Below, in pieces: positions 25,320 through 36,186 of a stretch of 64,000 bases of DNA. Location: contig NC_079880.1 of the NCBI RefSeq assembly GCF_029227915.1, forward strand, positions 6,202,001-6,266,000, written 5' to 3'. Origin of the DNA: Hydractinia symbiolongicarpus (lineage: Eukaryota > Cnidaria > Hydrozoa > Anthoathecata > Hydractiniidae). Below the pieces are notes generated by a model. It was given only the letters and a program-made list of their open reading frames with translations. It had not been told where the DNA came from and searched no databases. Numbering within the stretch: position 1 is the stretch's first letter; each line of letters opens with the position of its first letter. Made by a program: the position numbers and the translations under genes.

Positions 25320-27549
25320 CTGAATAAAAGAAGTTTAATCGCCGGCAAACGACAACCTGCGATTTCCCGTAAATCCCGGACTCGGCCCGTATAGTCAAAA
25401 GTATACAAAGAAAGTACCCAGGGTGTAAACTCATTTCCCGAACGATTTTTTAAATTATTTTTTCACCACTAAAACGCATGAGACTTGTAGTTTTCAAAAA
25501 TGTTTTCATTTTTGATGAGACGCTGAATAAAAGAAGTTTAATCGCCGGCAAACGAAAACCCGCGATTTCCCGTAAATCCCGGACTCGGTCCGTATAGTTA
25601 AAAGTATACAAGGAAAGTACCCAGTGAGTAAACTCATTTCCCGAACGAATTTTTAAATTATTTTTTCACCACTAAAACGTATGAGACTTTTAGTTTTCAA
25701 AAATGTTTTCATTTTTGATGAGACGCTGAATAAAAGAAGTTTAATCGCCGGCAAACGAAAACCTGCGATTTCCCGTAAATCCCGGACTCGGCCCGTATAG
25801 TCAAAAGTATACAAAGAAAGTACCCAGGGTGTAAACTCATTTCCCGAACGATTTTTTAAATTATTTTTTCACCACTAAAACGCATGAGACTTGTAGTTTT
25901 CAAAAATGTTTTCATTTTTGATGAGACGCTGAATAAAAGAAGTTTAATCGCCGGCAAACGAAAACCTGCGATTTCCCGTAAATCCCTACTCTGCCCGTAT
26001 AGTCAAAAGTATACAAAGAAAGTACCCAGGGAGTAAACTCATTTCCCAAACGATTTCTTAATTTATTATTTCACCACTAAAACGCATGAGACTTGTAGTT
26101 TTCAAGAATGTTTTCATTTTTGATGAGACGCTGAATAAAAGCAGTTTAATCGCCGGCAAACGAAAACCCGCGATTTCCCGTAAATCCCGGGCTTGGCACG
26201 TATAGTCGAATGTATACAAAGAAAGTACCCTGTGAGTAAACTCATTTCCAGAACGATTTTTTAAATTATTTTTTCACCACTAAAACGCATAAGACTTGTA
26301 GTTTTTAAAAATGTTTTCATTTTTGATGAGACGCTGAATAAAAGAAGTTTAATCGCCGGCAAACGAAAACGCGCGATTTCCCGTAAATCCCGGACTCGGT
26401 CCGTATAGTTAAAAGTATACAAGGAAAGTACCCAGTGAGTAAACTCATTTCCTGAACGAATTTTTAAATTATTTTTTCACCACTAAGACGTATGAGACTT
26501 GTAGTTTTCAAAAATGTTTTCATTTTTGATGAGACGCTGAATAAAAGAAGTTTAATTGCCGGCAAACGAAAACCTGCGATTTCCCGTAAATCCCGGACTC
26601 GGCCCGTATAGTCAAAAGTATACAAAGAAAGTACCCAGGGTGTAAACTCATTTCCCGAACGATTTTTAAATTATTTTTTCAAGACTAAAACGCATGAGAC
26701 TTGTAGTTTTTAAAAATGATTTCATTTTTTATGAGACGCTGAATAAAAGAAATTTAATCGCCGGCAAACGAAATCCCGCGATTTCCCGTTAATCCCGGAC
26801 TCGGTCCGTATAGTTAAAAGTATACAAGGAAAGTACCCAGTGAGTAAACTCATTTCCCGAACGAATTTTTAAATTATTTTTTCACCACTAAAACGTATGA
26901 GACTTGTAGTTTTCAAAAATGTTTTCATTTTTGATGAGACGCTGAATAAAAGAAGTTTAATCGCCGGCAAACGAAAACCTGCGATTTCCCGAAAATCCCG
27001 GACTCGGCCCGTATAGTCAAAAGTATACAAAGAAAGTACCCAGGGTGTAAACTCATTTCCCGAACGATTTTTTAAATTATTTTTTCACCACTAAAACGCC
27101 TAAGACTTGTAGTTTTTAAAAATGTTTTCATTTTTGATGAGACGTTGAATAAAAGAAGTTTAATCTCCGGCAAACGAAAACCTGCGATTTCCTGTAAATC
27201 TCCTACTCTGCCCGTATAGTCAAAAGTATACAAAGAAAGTACCCAGGGAGTAAACTCATTTTCCAAACGATTTCTTAATTTATTATTTCACCACTAAAAC
27301 GCATGAGACTTGTAGTTTTCAAGAATGTTTTCATTTTTGATGAGACGCTGAATAAAAGCAGTTTAATCGCCGGCAAACGAAAACCTGCGATTTCCCTAAA
27401 TCCCGGACTCGGCCCGTATAGTCAAAAGTATACAAAGAAAGTACCCAGGGAGTAAACTCATTTCCCGAACGATTTTTTAAATTATTTTTTCACCACTAAA
27501 ACGCATGAGACTTGTAGTTTTCAAAAATGTTTTCATTTTTGATGAGACG
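25320..27549 (+). repeat. 11-monomer higher-order repeat, 2,230 bp, copy 1
   Basis: Rare markers GACAACCTGCG (25,351), GAGACTTTTAG, CGTAAATCCCTACTCTG, AAACGCGCGATTTC (26,366), AATTGCCGGC, TTTCAAGACTAAAACG (26,677), TTTTTTATGAG, TCCCGTTAATCC and AATCTCCGGC all recur exactly 2,230 bases downstream. I found only about five differences over the whole unit, or roughly 99.8% identity by eye. Confidence 0.88.
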
Positions 27550-27618
27550 CTGAATAAAAGAAGTTTAATCGCCGGCAAACGACAACCTGCGATTTCCCGT
27601 AAATCCCGGACTCGGCCC

Positions 27619-27636
27619 GTATAGTCAAAAGTATAC
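27619..27636. other. GTATA / TATAC inverted repeat, 8-base spacer
   Basis: GTATA and TATAC are exact reverse complements separated by GTCAAAAG, and the right arm lies inside the palindrome GTATAC. The element is present in nearly every monomer. Known losses are the TATAGAAAG variants (for example near 56,230 and 58,050) and TATGCAAAG variants (for example near 490, 57,850 and 59,270). The stem is short, so formation as a single hairpin is doubtful, but the arms are among the best conserved positions of the repeat. Confidence 0.7.
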
Positions 27637-27723
27637 AAAGAAAGTACCCAGGGTGTAAACTCATTTCCCGAACGATTTTTTAAATTATTTTTTCACCACT
27701 AAAACGCATGAGACTTGTAGTTT

Positions 27724-27745
27724 TCAAAAATGTTTTCATTTTTGA
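27724..27745. other. Perfect 9-bp inverted repeat with TTTT loop (monomer dyad)
   Basis: Arms TCAAAAATG and CATTTTTGA are exact reverse complements around a four-base TTTT loop. The same element sits at the same place in most monomers that read GTTTTCAAAAATG. Monomers reading GTTTTTAAAAATG keep a shorter 7-bp core. The TACCACTAAACGC family (AAAAATATTTT...CATATTTGATGGG) changes both arms and loses most of the pairing. Short dyads like this can extrude as cruciforms and have been linked to centromeres lacking CENP-B boxes. That role is inference here. Confidence 0.85.
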
Positions 27746-30299
27746 TGAGACGCTGAATAAAAGAAGTTTAATCGCCGGCAAACGAAAACCCGCGATTTCC
27801 CGTAAATCCCGGACTCGGTCCGTATAGTTAAAAGTATACAAGGAAAGTACCCAGTGAGTAAACTCATTTCCCGAACGAATTTTTAAATTATTTTTTCACC
27901 ACTAAAACGTATGAGACTTTTAGTTTTCAAAAATGTTTTCATTTTTGATGAGACGCTGAATAAAAGAAGTTTAATCGCCGGCAAACGAAAACCTGCGATT
28001 TCCCGTAAATCCCGGACTCGGCCCGTATAGTCAAAAGTATACAAAGAAAGTACCCAGGGTGTAAACTCATTTCCCGAACGATTTTTTAAATTATTTTTTC
28101 ACCACTAAAACGCATGAGACTTGTAGTTTTCAAAAATGTTTTCATTTTTGATGACACGCTGAATAAAAGAAGTTTAATCGCCGGCAAACGAAAACCTGCG
28201 ATTTCCCGTAAATCCCTACTCTGCCCGTATAGTCAAAAGTATACAAAGAAAGTACCCAGGGAGTAAACTCATTTCCCAAACGATTTCTTAATTTATTATT
28301 TCACCACTAAAACGCATGAGACTTGTAGTTTTCAAGAATGTTTTCATTTTTGATGAGACGCTGAATAAAAGCAGTTTAATCGCCGGCAAACGAAAACCCG
28401 CGATTTCCCGTAAATCCCGGGCTTGGCACGTATAGTCGAATGTATACAAAGAAAGTACCCTGTGAGTAAACTCATTTCCAGAACGATTTTTTAAATTATT
28501 TTTTCACCACTAAAACGCATAAGACTTGTAGTTTTTAAAAATGTTTTCATTTTTGATGAGACCCTGAATAAAAGAAGTTTAATCGCCGGCAAACGAAAAC
28601 GCGCGATTTCCCGTAAATCCCGGACTCGGTCCGTATAGTTAAAAGTATACAAGGAAAGTACCCAGTGAGTAAACTCATTTCCTGAACGAATTTTTAAATT
28701 ATTTTTTCACCACTAAGACGTATGAGACTTGTAGTTTTCAAAAATGTTTTCATTTTTGATGAGACGCTGAATAAAAGAAGTTTAATTGCCGGCAAACGAA
28801 AACCTGCGATTTCCCGTAAATCCCGGACTCGGCCCGTATAGTCAAAAGTATACAAAGAAAGTACCCAGGGTGTAAACTCATTTCCCGAACGATTTTTAAA
28901 TTATTTTTTCAAGACTAAAACGCATGAGACTTGTAGTTTTTAAAAATGATTTCATTTTTTATGAGACGCTGAATAAAAGAAATTTAATCGCCGGCAAACG
29001 AAATCCCGCTATTTCCCGTTAATCCCGGACTCGGTCCGTATAGTTAAAAGTATACAAGGAAAGTACCCAGTGAGTAAACTCATTTCCCGAACGAATTTTT
29101 AAATTATTTTTTCACCACTAAAACGTATGAGACTTGTAGTTTTCAAAAATGTTTTCATTTTTGATGAGACGCTGAATAAAAGAAGTTTAATCGCCGGCAA
29201 ACGAAAACCTGCGATTTCCCGAAAATCCCGGACTCGGCCCGTATAGTCAAAAGTATACAAAGAAAGTACCCAGGGTGTAAACTCATTTCCCGAACGATTT
29301 TTTAAATTATTTTTTCACCACTAAAACGCCTAAGACTTGTAGTTTTTAAAAATGTTTTCATTTTTGATGAGACGTTGAATAAAAGAAGTTTAATCTCCGG
29401 CAAACGAAAACCTGCGATTTCCTGTAAATCCCCTACTCTGCCCGTATAGTCAAAAGTATACAAAGAAAGTACCCAGGGAGTAAACTCATTTTCCTAACGA
29501 TTTCTTAATTTATTATTTCACCACTAAAACGCATGAGACTTGTAGTTTTCAAGAATGTTTTCATTTTTGATGAGACGCTGAATAAAAGCAGTTTAATCGC
29601 CGGCAAACGAAAACCTGCGATTTCCCTAAATCCCGGACTCGGCCCGTATAGTCAAAAGTATACAAAGAAAGTACCCAGGGAGTAAACTCATTTCCCGAAC
29701 GATTTTTTAAATTATTTTTTCACCACTAAAACGCATGAGACTTGTAGTTTTCAAAAATGTTTTCATTTTTGATGAGACGCTGAATAAAAGAAGTTTAATC
29801 ACCGGCAAACGAAAACCTGCGATTTCCCGTAAATCCCGTACTCTGCCCGTATAGTCAAAAGTACACAAAGAAAGTACCCAGGGAGTAAACTCATTTCCCA
29901 AACGATTTCTTAATTTATTATTTCACCACTAAAACGCATGAGACTTGTAGTTTTTAAGAATGTTTTCATTTTTGATGAGACGCTGAATAAAAGCAGTTTA
30001 ATCGCCGGCAAACGAAAACCCGCGATTTCCCGTAAATCCCGGGCTTGGCACGTATAGTCGAATGTTTACAAAGAAAGTACCCTGTGAGTAAACTCATTTC
30101 CAGAACGATTATTTAAATTATTTTTTCACCACTAAAACGCATAAGACTTGTAGTTTTTAAAAATGTTTTCATTTTTGATGAGACGCTGTATAAAAGAAGT
30201 TTAATCGCCGGCAAACGAAAACCCGCGATTTCCCGTAAATCCCGGGCTTGGCCCGTATAGTCAAAAGTATACAAAGAAAGTACCCAGGGAGTAAACTCA

Positions 30300-30400
30300 T
30301 TTCCCTAACGATTTTTTATATTATTTTTTTACCACTAAACGCATGAGACTTGTAGTTTTCAAAAATGTTTTCATTTTTGATGAGACGCTTAATGAAAGAG
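30300..30400 (+). repeat. Chimeric monomer at the D3 left edge
   Basis: The left half (TTTATATTATTTTTTTACC, ACTAAACGC) is of the D1 short family. The right half (AAAAATGTTTTC, GATGAGACG, CTTAATGAAAGAGG) is of the D3 family. The junction lies between about 30,345 and 30,365. Confidence 0.6.
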
Positions 30401-31119
30401 GTTTAATCGCCGGCAAACGAAAGCCCGCGTTTTCCCGTAAATCCTGGGCTTGGCCCGTATAGTCGAATGTATACAAAGAAAGTACCCAGGGAGTAAACTC
30501 ATTTCCCGAACGATTTTTTAATTTTTTTTTTCACCACTAAAACGCATGAGACTTGTAGTTTTCAAAAATGTTTTCATTTTTGATGAGACGCTTAATGAAA
30601 GAGGTTTAATCGCGGGAAAACGAAAACCCGCGATTTCCCGTAAATCCCGGGCTTGGCCCGTATAGTCGAATGTACACAAAGAAAGTACCCTGTGAGTAAA
30701 CTCATTTCCAGAACGATTTTTTAAATTATTTTTTCACCACTAAAACGCATAAGACATGTAGTTTTTAAAAATGTTTTCATTTTTGATGAGAATCTGAATA
30801 AAAGAAGTTTAATCGCCGGCAAACGAAAACCCGCGATTTCCCGTAAATCCCGGCTTGGCCCGTATAGTCAAAAGTATACAAAGAAAGTACCCAGGGAGTA
30901 AACTCATTTCCCGAACGATTTTTTAAATTACTTTTTCACCACTAAAACGCATGAGACTTGTAGTTTTTAAAAATGTTTTCATTTTTGATGAGACGCTGAA
31001 TAAAAGAAGTTTAATCGCCGGCAAACGAAAACCTGCGATTTCCCGTAAATCCTGGACTCGGCCCGTATAGTCAAAAGTATACAAAGAAAGTACCCAGGGA
31101 GTAAACTCATTTCCCAAAC

Positions 31120-31727
31120 GATTTTTTAAATTATTATTTCACCACTAAAACGCATGAGACTTGTAGTTTTCAAGAATGTTTTCATTTTTGATGAGACGCT
31201 GAATAAAAGCAGTCTAATCGCTGGCAAACGAAAACCTGCAATTTCCCGTAAATCCTGGACTCGGCCCGTATAGTCAAAAGTATACAAAGAAAGTACCCAG
31301 GGAGTAAACTCATTTTCCGAACGATTTTTTAAATTATTTTTTCATCACTAAAACGCATGAGACTTGTAGTTTTCAAAAATGTTTTCATTTTTGATGAGAC
31401 GCTGAATAAAAGCAGTTTAATCGCCGGCAAACGAAAACCTGCGATTTCCCTAAATCCCGGACTCGGCCCGTATAGTCAAAAGTATACAAAGAAAGTACCC
31501 AGGGAGTAAACTCATTTCCAGAACGATTTTTTAAATTATTTTTTCACCACTAAAACGCATAAGACTTGTAGTTTTTAAAAATGTTTTCATTTTTGATGAG
31601 ACGCTGTATAAAAGAAGTTTAATCGGCGGCAAACGAAAACCCGCGATTTCCCGTAAATCCCGGCCTTGGCCCGTATAGTCAAAAGTATACAAAGAAAGTA
31701 CCCAGGGAGTAAACTCATTTCCCAAAC
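31120..31727 (+). repeat. 3-monomer tandem duplication, 608 bp, copy 1
   Basis: AGTCTAATCGCTGGC (31,211), TTTTCATCACTAAAACG and TCGGCGGCAAACG recur 608 bases later. One difference seen is CTGGACTCGG here against CCGGACTCGG in copy 2. Confidence 0.82.
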
Positions 31728-32335
31728 GATTTTTTAAATTATTATTTCACCACTAAAACGCATGAGACTTGTAGTTTTCAAGAATGTTTTCATTTTTGAT
31801 GAGACGCTGAATAAAAGCAGTCTAATCGCTGGCAAACGAAAACCTGCAATTTCCCGTAAATCCCGGACTCGGCCCGTATAGTCAAAAGTATACAAAGAAA
31901 GTACCCAGGGAGTAAACTCATTTTCCGAACGATTTTTTAAATTATTTTTTCATCACTAAAACGCATGAGACTTGTAGTTTTCAAAAATGTTTTCATTTTT
32001 GATGAGACGCTGAATAAAAGCAGTTTAATCGCCGGCAAACGAAAACCTGCGATTTCCCTAAATCCCGGACTCGGCCCGTATAGTCAAAAGTATACAAAGA
32101 AAGTACCCAGGGAGTAAACTCATTTCCAGAACGATTTTTTAAATTATTTTTTCACCACTAAAACGCATAAGACTTGTAGTTTTTAAAAATGTTTTCATTT
32201 TTGATGAGACGCTGTATAAAAGAAGTTTAATCGGCGGCAAACGAAAACCCGCGATTTCCCGTAAATCCCGGCCTTGGCCCGTATAGTCAAAAGTATACAA
32301 AGAAAGTACCCAGGGAGTAAACTCATTTCCCTAAC
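31728..32335 (+). repeat. 3-monomer tandem duplication, 608 bp, copy 2
   Basis: Partner of 31,120-31,727. It is followed by a D1-type TACCACTAAACGC monomer at about 32,340. Confidence 0.82.
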
Positions 32336-33208
32336 GATTTTTTATATTATTTTTTTACCACTAAACGCATGAGACTTGTAGTTTTCAAAAATATTTTTAT
32401 ATTTGATGGGACGATGAATAAAAGAAGTTTAATCGCCGGCAAACGAAAATACGCGATTTCCCGTAAATCCCGGACTCGGCCCGTATAGTCAAAAGTATAC
32501 AAAGAAAGTACCCAGGGAGTAAACTCATTTCCTGAACGATTTTTTAAATTATTTTTTCACCACTAAAACGCATGAGACTTGTAGCTTCCAAAAATGTTTT
32601 CATTTTTGATGAGACGCTTAATGAAAGAGGTTTAATCGCCAGCAAACGAAATCCCGTGTTTTTCCGTAAATCCGAGGCTTGGCCCGTATAGTCGAATGTA
32701 TACAAAGAAAGTACTCAGGGAGTAAACTCATTTCCCGAACGATTTTTTTAAATTTTTTTTCACCACTAAAACGCATGAGACTTGTAGTTTTCAAAAATGT
32801 TTTCATTTTTGATGAGACGCTTAATGAAAGAGGTTTAATCGCGGGAAAACAAAAACCCGCGATTTCCCGTAAATCCCGGGCTTGGCCCGTATAGTCGAAT
32901 GTATACAAAGAAAGTACCCTGTGAGTACACTCATTTCCAGAACGATTTTTTAAATTATTTTTTCACCACTAAAACGCATGAGACTTGTAGTTTTCAAAAA
33001 TGTTTTCATTTTTGATGAGACGCTTAATGAAAGAGGTTTAATCGCGGGAAAACGAAAACCCGCGATTTCCCGTAAATCCCGGGCTTGGCCCGTATAGTCG
33101 AATGTATACAAAGAAAGTACCCTGTGAGTAAACTCATTTCCAGAACGATTTTTTAAATTATTTTTTCAGCACTAAAACGCATAAGACATGTAGTTTTTAA
33201 AAATGTTT

Positions 33209-33817
33209 TCATTTTTGATGAAAAGCTGAATAAAAGAAGTTTAATCGCTGGCAAACGAAAACCCGCGATTTCCGGTAAATCCCGGCCTTGGCCCGTATAG
33301 TCAAAAGTATACAAAGAAAGTACCCAGGGAGTAAACTCATTTCCCGAACGATTTTTAAAATTACTTTTTCACCACTAAAACGCATGAGACTTGTAGTTTT
33401 TAAAAATGTTTTCATTTTTGATGAGACGCTGAATAAAAGAAGTTTAATCGCCGGCAAACGAAAACCTGCGATTTCCCGTAAATCCTGGACTCGGCCCGTA
33501 TAGTCAAAAGTATACAAAGAAAGTACCCAGGGAGTAAACTCATTTCCCAAACGATTTTTAAAATTATTATTTCACCACTAAAACGCATGAGACTTGTAGT
33601 TTTCAAGAATGTTTTCATTTTTGATGAGACGCTGAATAAAAGCAGTTTAATCGCTGGCAAACGAAAACCTGCGATTTCCCGTAAATCCCGGACTCGGCCC
33701 GTATAGTCAAAAGTATACAAAGAAAGTACCCAGGGAGTAAACTCATTTCCAGAACGATTTTTTAAATTATTTTTTCACCACTAAAACGCATAACACTTGT
33801 AGTTTTTAAAAATGTTT
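33209..33817 (+). repeat. 3-monomer tandem duplication, 609 bp, copy 1
   Basis: TTAATCGCTGGC with TTTCCGGTAAATC, then CGATTTTTAAAATTAC, recur 609 bases later. Copy 1 has CCCGGCCTTGG where copy 2 has CCCGGGCTTGG. Confidence 0.7.
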
Positions 33818-34190
33818 TCATTTTTGATGAGACGCTAAATAAAAGAAGTTTAATCGCTGGCAAACGAAAACCCGCGATTTCCGGTAAATCCCGGGCTTGG
33901 CCCGTATAATCAAAAGTATACAAAGAAAGTACCCAGGGAGTAAACTCATTTCCCGAACGATTTTTAAAATTACTTTTTCACCACTAAAACGCATGAGACT
34001 TGTAGTTTTTAAAAATGTTTTCATTTTTGATGAGACGCTGAATAAAAGAAGTTTAATCGCCGGCAAACGAAAACCTGCGATTTCCCGTAAATCCTGGACT
34101 CCGCCCGTATATTCAAAAGTATACAAAGAAAGTACCCAGGGAGTAAACTCATTTCCCAATCGATTTTTTAAATTATTATTTCACCACTAA
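33818..34190 (+). repeat. 3-monomer tandem duplication, partial copy 2
   Basis: Partner of the first part of 33,209-33,817. It carries CGTATAATC and CGTATATTC variants and then runs into the first D4 monomer (CCCAATCGATTTT, TAAAGCCCATGAG). Confidence 0.68.
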
Positions 34191-34762
34191 AGCCCATGAG
34201 ACTTGTAGTTTTTAAAAATGTTTTCATTTTTGATGAGACGCTGAATAAAAGAAGTTTAATCACCGGCAAACGAAAACCTGCGATTTCCCGTAAATCCCGG
34301 ACTCGGCCCGTATAGTTAAAAGTATACAAGGAAAGTACCCAGTGAGTAAACTGATTTCCCGAACGAATTTTTAAATTATTTTTTCACCACTAAAACGTAT
34401 GAGACTTTTAGTTTTCAAAAATGTTTTCATTTTTGATGAGACGCTGAATAAAAGAAGTTTAATCGCCGGCAAACGAAAACCTGCGATTTCCCGTAAATCA
34501 CGGACTCGGCCCGTATAGTCAAAGGTATACAAAGAAAGTACCCAGGGTGTAAACTCATTTCCCGAACGATTTTTAAATTATGTTTTCACCACTAAAACGC
34601 ATGAGACTTGTAGTTTTCAAAAATGTTTTCATTTTTGATGAGACGCTGAATAAAAGAAGTTTAATCGCCGGCAAACGAAAACCTGCGATTTCACGTAAAT
34701 CCCGTACTCGGCCCGTATAGTCAAAAGTATACAAAGAAAGTACCCAGGGAGTAAACTCATTT

Positions 34763-35573
34763 CCCAATCGATTTTTTAAATTATTATTTCACCACTAAAG
34801 CCCATGAGACTTGTAGTTTTTAAAAATGTTTTCATTTTTGATGAGACGCTGAATGAAAGAAGTTTAATCACCGGCAAACGAAAACCAGCGATTTCCCGTA
34901 AATCTCGGACTCGGCCCGTATAGTTAAAAGTATACAAGAAAAGTACCCAGTGAGTAAACTCATTTCCCGAACGAATTTTTAAATTATTTTTTCACCACTA
35001 AAACGTATGAGACTTGTAGTTTTCAAAAATGTTTTCATTTTTAATGAGACGCTGAATAAAAGAAGTTTGATCGCCGGCAAACGAAAACCTGCGATTTCCC
35101 GTAAATCCCGGACTCGGCCCGTATAGTCAAAAGTATACAAAGAAAGTACCCAGGGTGTAAACTCATTTCCCGAACAATTTTTAAATTATGTTTTCACCAC
35201 TAAAACGCATGAGACTTGTAGTTTTCAAAAATGTTTTCATTTTTGATGAGACGCTGAATAAAAGAAGTTTAATCGCCGGCAAACGAAAACCTGCGATTTC
35301 ACGTAAATCCCGTACTCGGCCCGTATAGTCAAAAGTATACAAAGAAAGTACCCAAGGAGTAAACTCATTTCCCAAACGATTTTTTAAATTATTATTTCAC
35401 CACTAAAACGCATGAGACTTGTAGTTTTCAAAAATGTTTTCATTTTTGATGAGACGCTGAATAAAAGAAGTTTAATCGCCGGCAAACGAAAACCTGCGAT
35501 TTCACGTAAATCCCGTACTCGGCCCGTATAGTCAAAAGTATACAAAGAAAGTACCCAGGGAGTAAACTCATTT
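34763..35573 (+). repeat. 4-monomer unit, 811 bp, copy 1
   Basis: CCCAATCGATTTT, GAATGAAAGAAG (34,851), AAAACCAGCG, TTTTTAATGAGACG and GAAGTTTGATCG recur 811 bases later in the same order. Confidence 0.75.
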
Positions 35574-36186
35574 CCCAATCGATTTTTTAAATTATTATTT
35601 CACCACTAAAGCCCATGAGACTTGTAGTTTTTAAAAATGTTTTCATTTTTGATGAGACGCTGAATGAAAGAAGTTTAATCACCGGCAAACGAAAACCAGC
35701 GATTTCCCGTAAATCCCGGACTCGGCCCGTATAGTTAAAAGTATACAAGAAAAGTACCCAGTGAGTAAACTCATTTCCCGAACGAATTTTTAAATTATTT
35801 TTTCACCACTAAAACGTATGAGACTTGTAGTTTTCAAAAATGTTTTCATTTTTAATGAGACGCTGAATAAAAGAAGTTTGATCGCCGGCAAACGAAAACC
35901 TGCGATTTCCCGTAAATCCCGGACTCGGCCCGTATAGTCAAAAGTATACAAAGAAAGTACCCAGGGTGTAAACTCATTTCCCGAACGATTTTTAAATTAT
36001 GTTTTCACCACTAAAACGCATGAGACTTGTAGTTTTCAAAAATGTTTTCATTTTTGATGAGACGCTGAATAAAAGAAGTTTAATCGCCGGCAAACGAAAA
36101 CCTGCGATTTCACGTAAATCCCGTACTCGGCCCGTATAGTCAAAAGTATACAAAGAAAGTACCCAGGGAGTAAACTCATTTCCCAA
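35574..36186 (+). repeat. 4-monomer unit, copy 2 (three monomers match)
   Basis: Partner of 34,763-35,375. The fourth monomer is replaced by a TAAAGCCCATGAG monomer, so the match stops near 36,186. Confidence 0.72.

Larger units (their letters stand above)
27550..27752 (+). repeat. Representative near-consensus monomer (203 bp)
   Basis: This copy differs from my by-eye consensus at only two positions (GACAACC for GAAAACC, and GGTGTA for GGAGTA), so it serves as the reference unit. Taking CTGAATAAAA as base 1: bases 20-74 are GC- and CpG-rich (NaeI-type GCCGGC, then CCCG, CTCGG and CCCG blocks), bases 70-87 carry GTATA...TATAC, and bases 124-146 are a T-rich tract. Bases 175-196 are a 9-bp inverted repeat. 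GC content is about 37%. There are about 12 CpG dinucleotides where base composition predicts about 7, so CpG is enriched rather than depleted. The start point is arbitrary because the array is circularly permutable. Confidence 0.93.
27550..29779 (+). repeat. 11-monomer higher-order repeat, 2,230 bp, copy 2
   Basis: Partner of 25,320-27,549. Differences seen are GATGACACG for GATGAGACG (28,151), ACCCTGAAT for ACGCTGAAT (28,561), CCCGCTATTTC for CCCGCGATTTC (29,005), AAATCCCCTAC for AAATCTCCTAC (29,428) and TTCCTAACG for TTCCAAACG (29,491). The match ends where TTAATCACCGG appears near 29,797. Confidence 0.88.
17141..29930 (+). repeat. Domain D2: ACGTATGAG / TATAGTTAAAAG / CAGTGAG array
   Basis: About 63 monomers, gene-free. 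Typical markers are TCGGTCCGTATAGTTAAAAG followed by ACAAGGAAAG and CCCAGTGAG, then ACGTATGAG. These alternate with CAGGGTGTAAAC monomers and CCCCTACTCTGCCCG monomers. Monomers of the CACGTATAGTCGAATG type from D1 reappear around 22.3-24.0, 26.2, 28.4 and 30.05 kb. The 8-monomer and 11-monomer duplications lie here. Confidence 0.75.
29931..34150 (+). repeat. Domain D3: AATGAAAGAGG array with D1-like insertions
   Basis: About 21 monomers, gene-free. The distinctive marker is CTTAATGAAAGAGG followed by TCGCGGGAAAACG or TCGCCGGC (near 30,390, 30,595, 32,610, 32,820 and 33,025). D1-type TACCACTAAACGC monomers recur near 30,330 and 32,360. Two 3-monomer duplications (offsets 608 and 609 bases) make up much of the domain. 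Confidence 0.7.
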
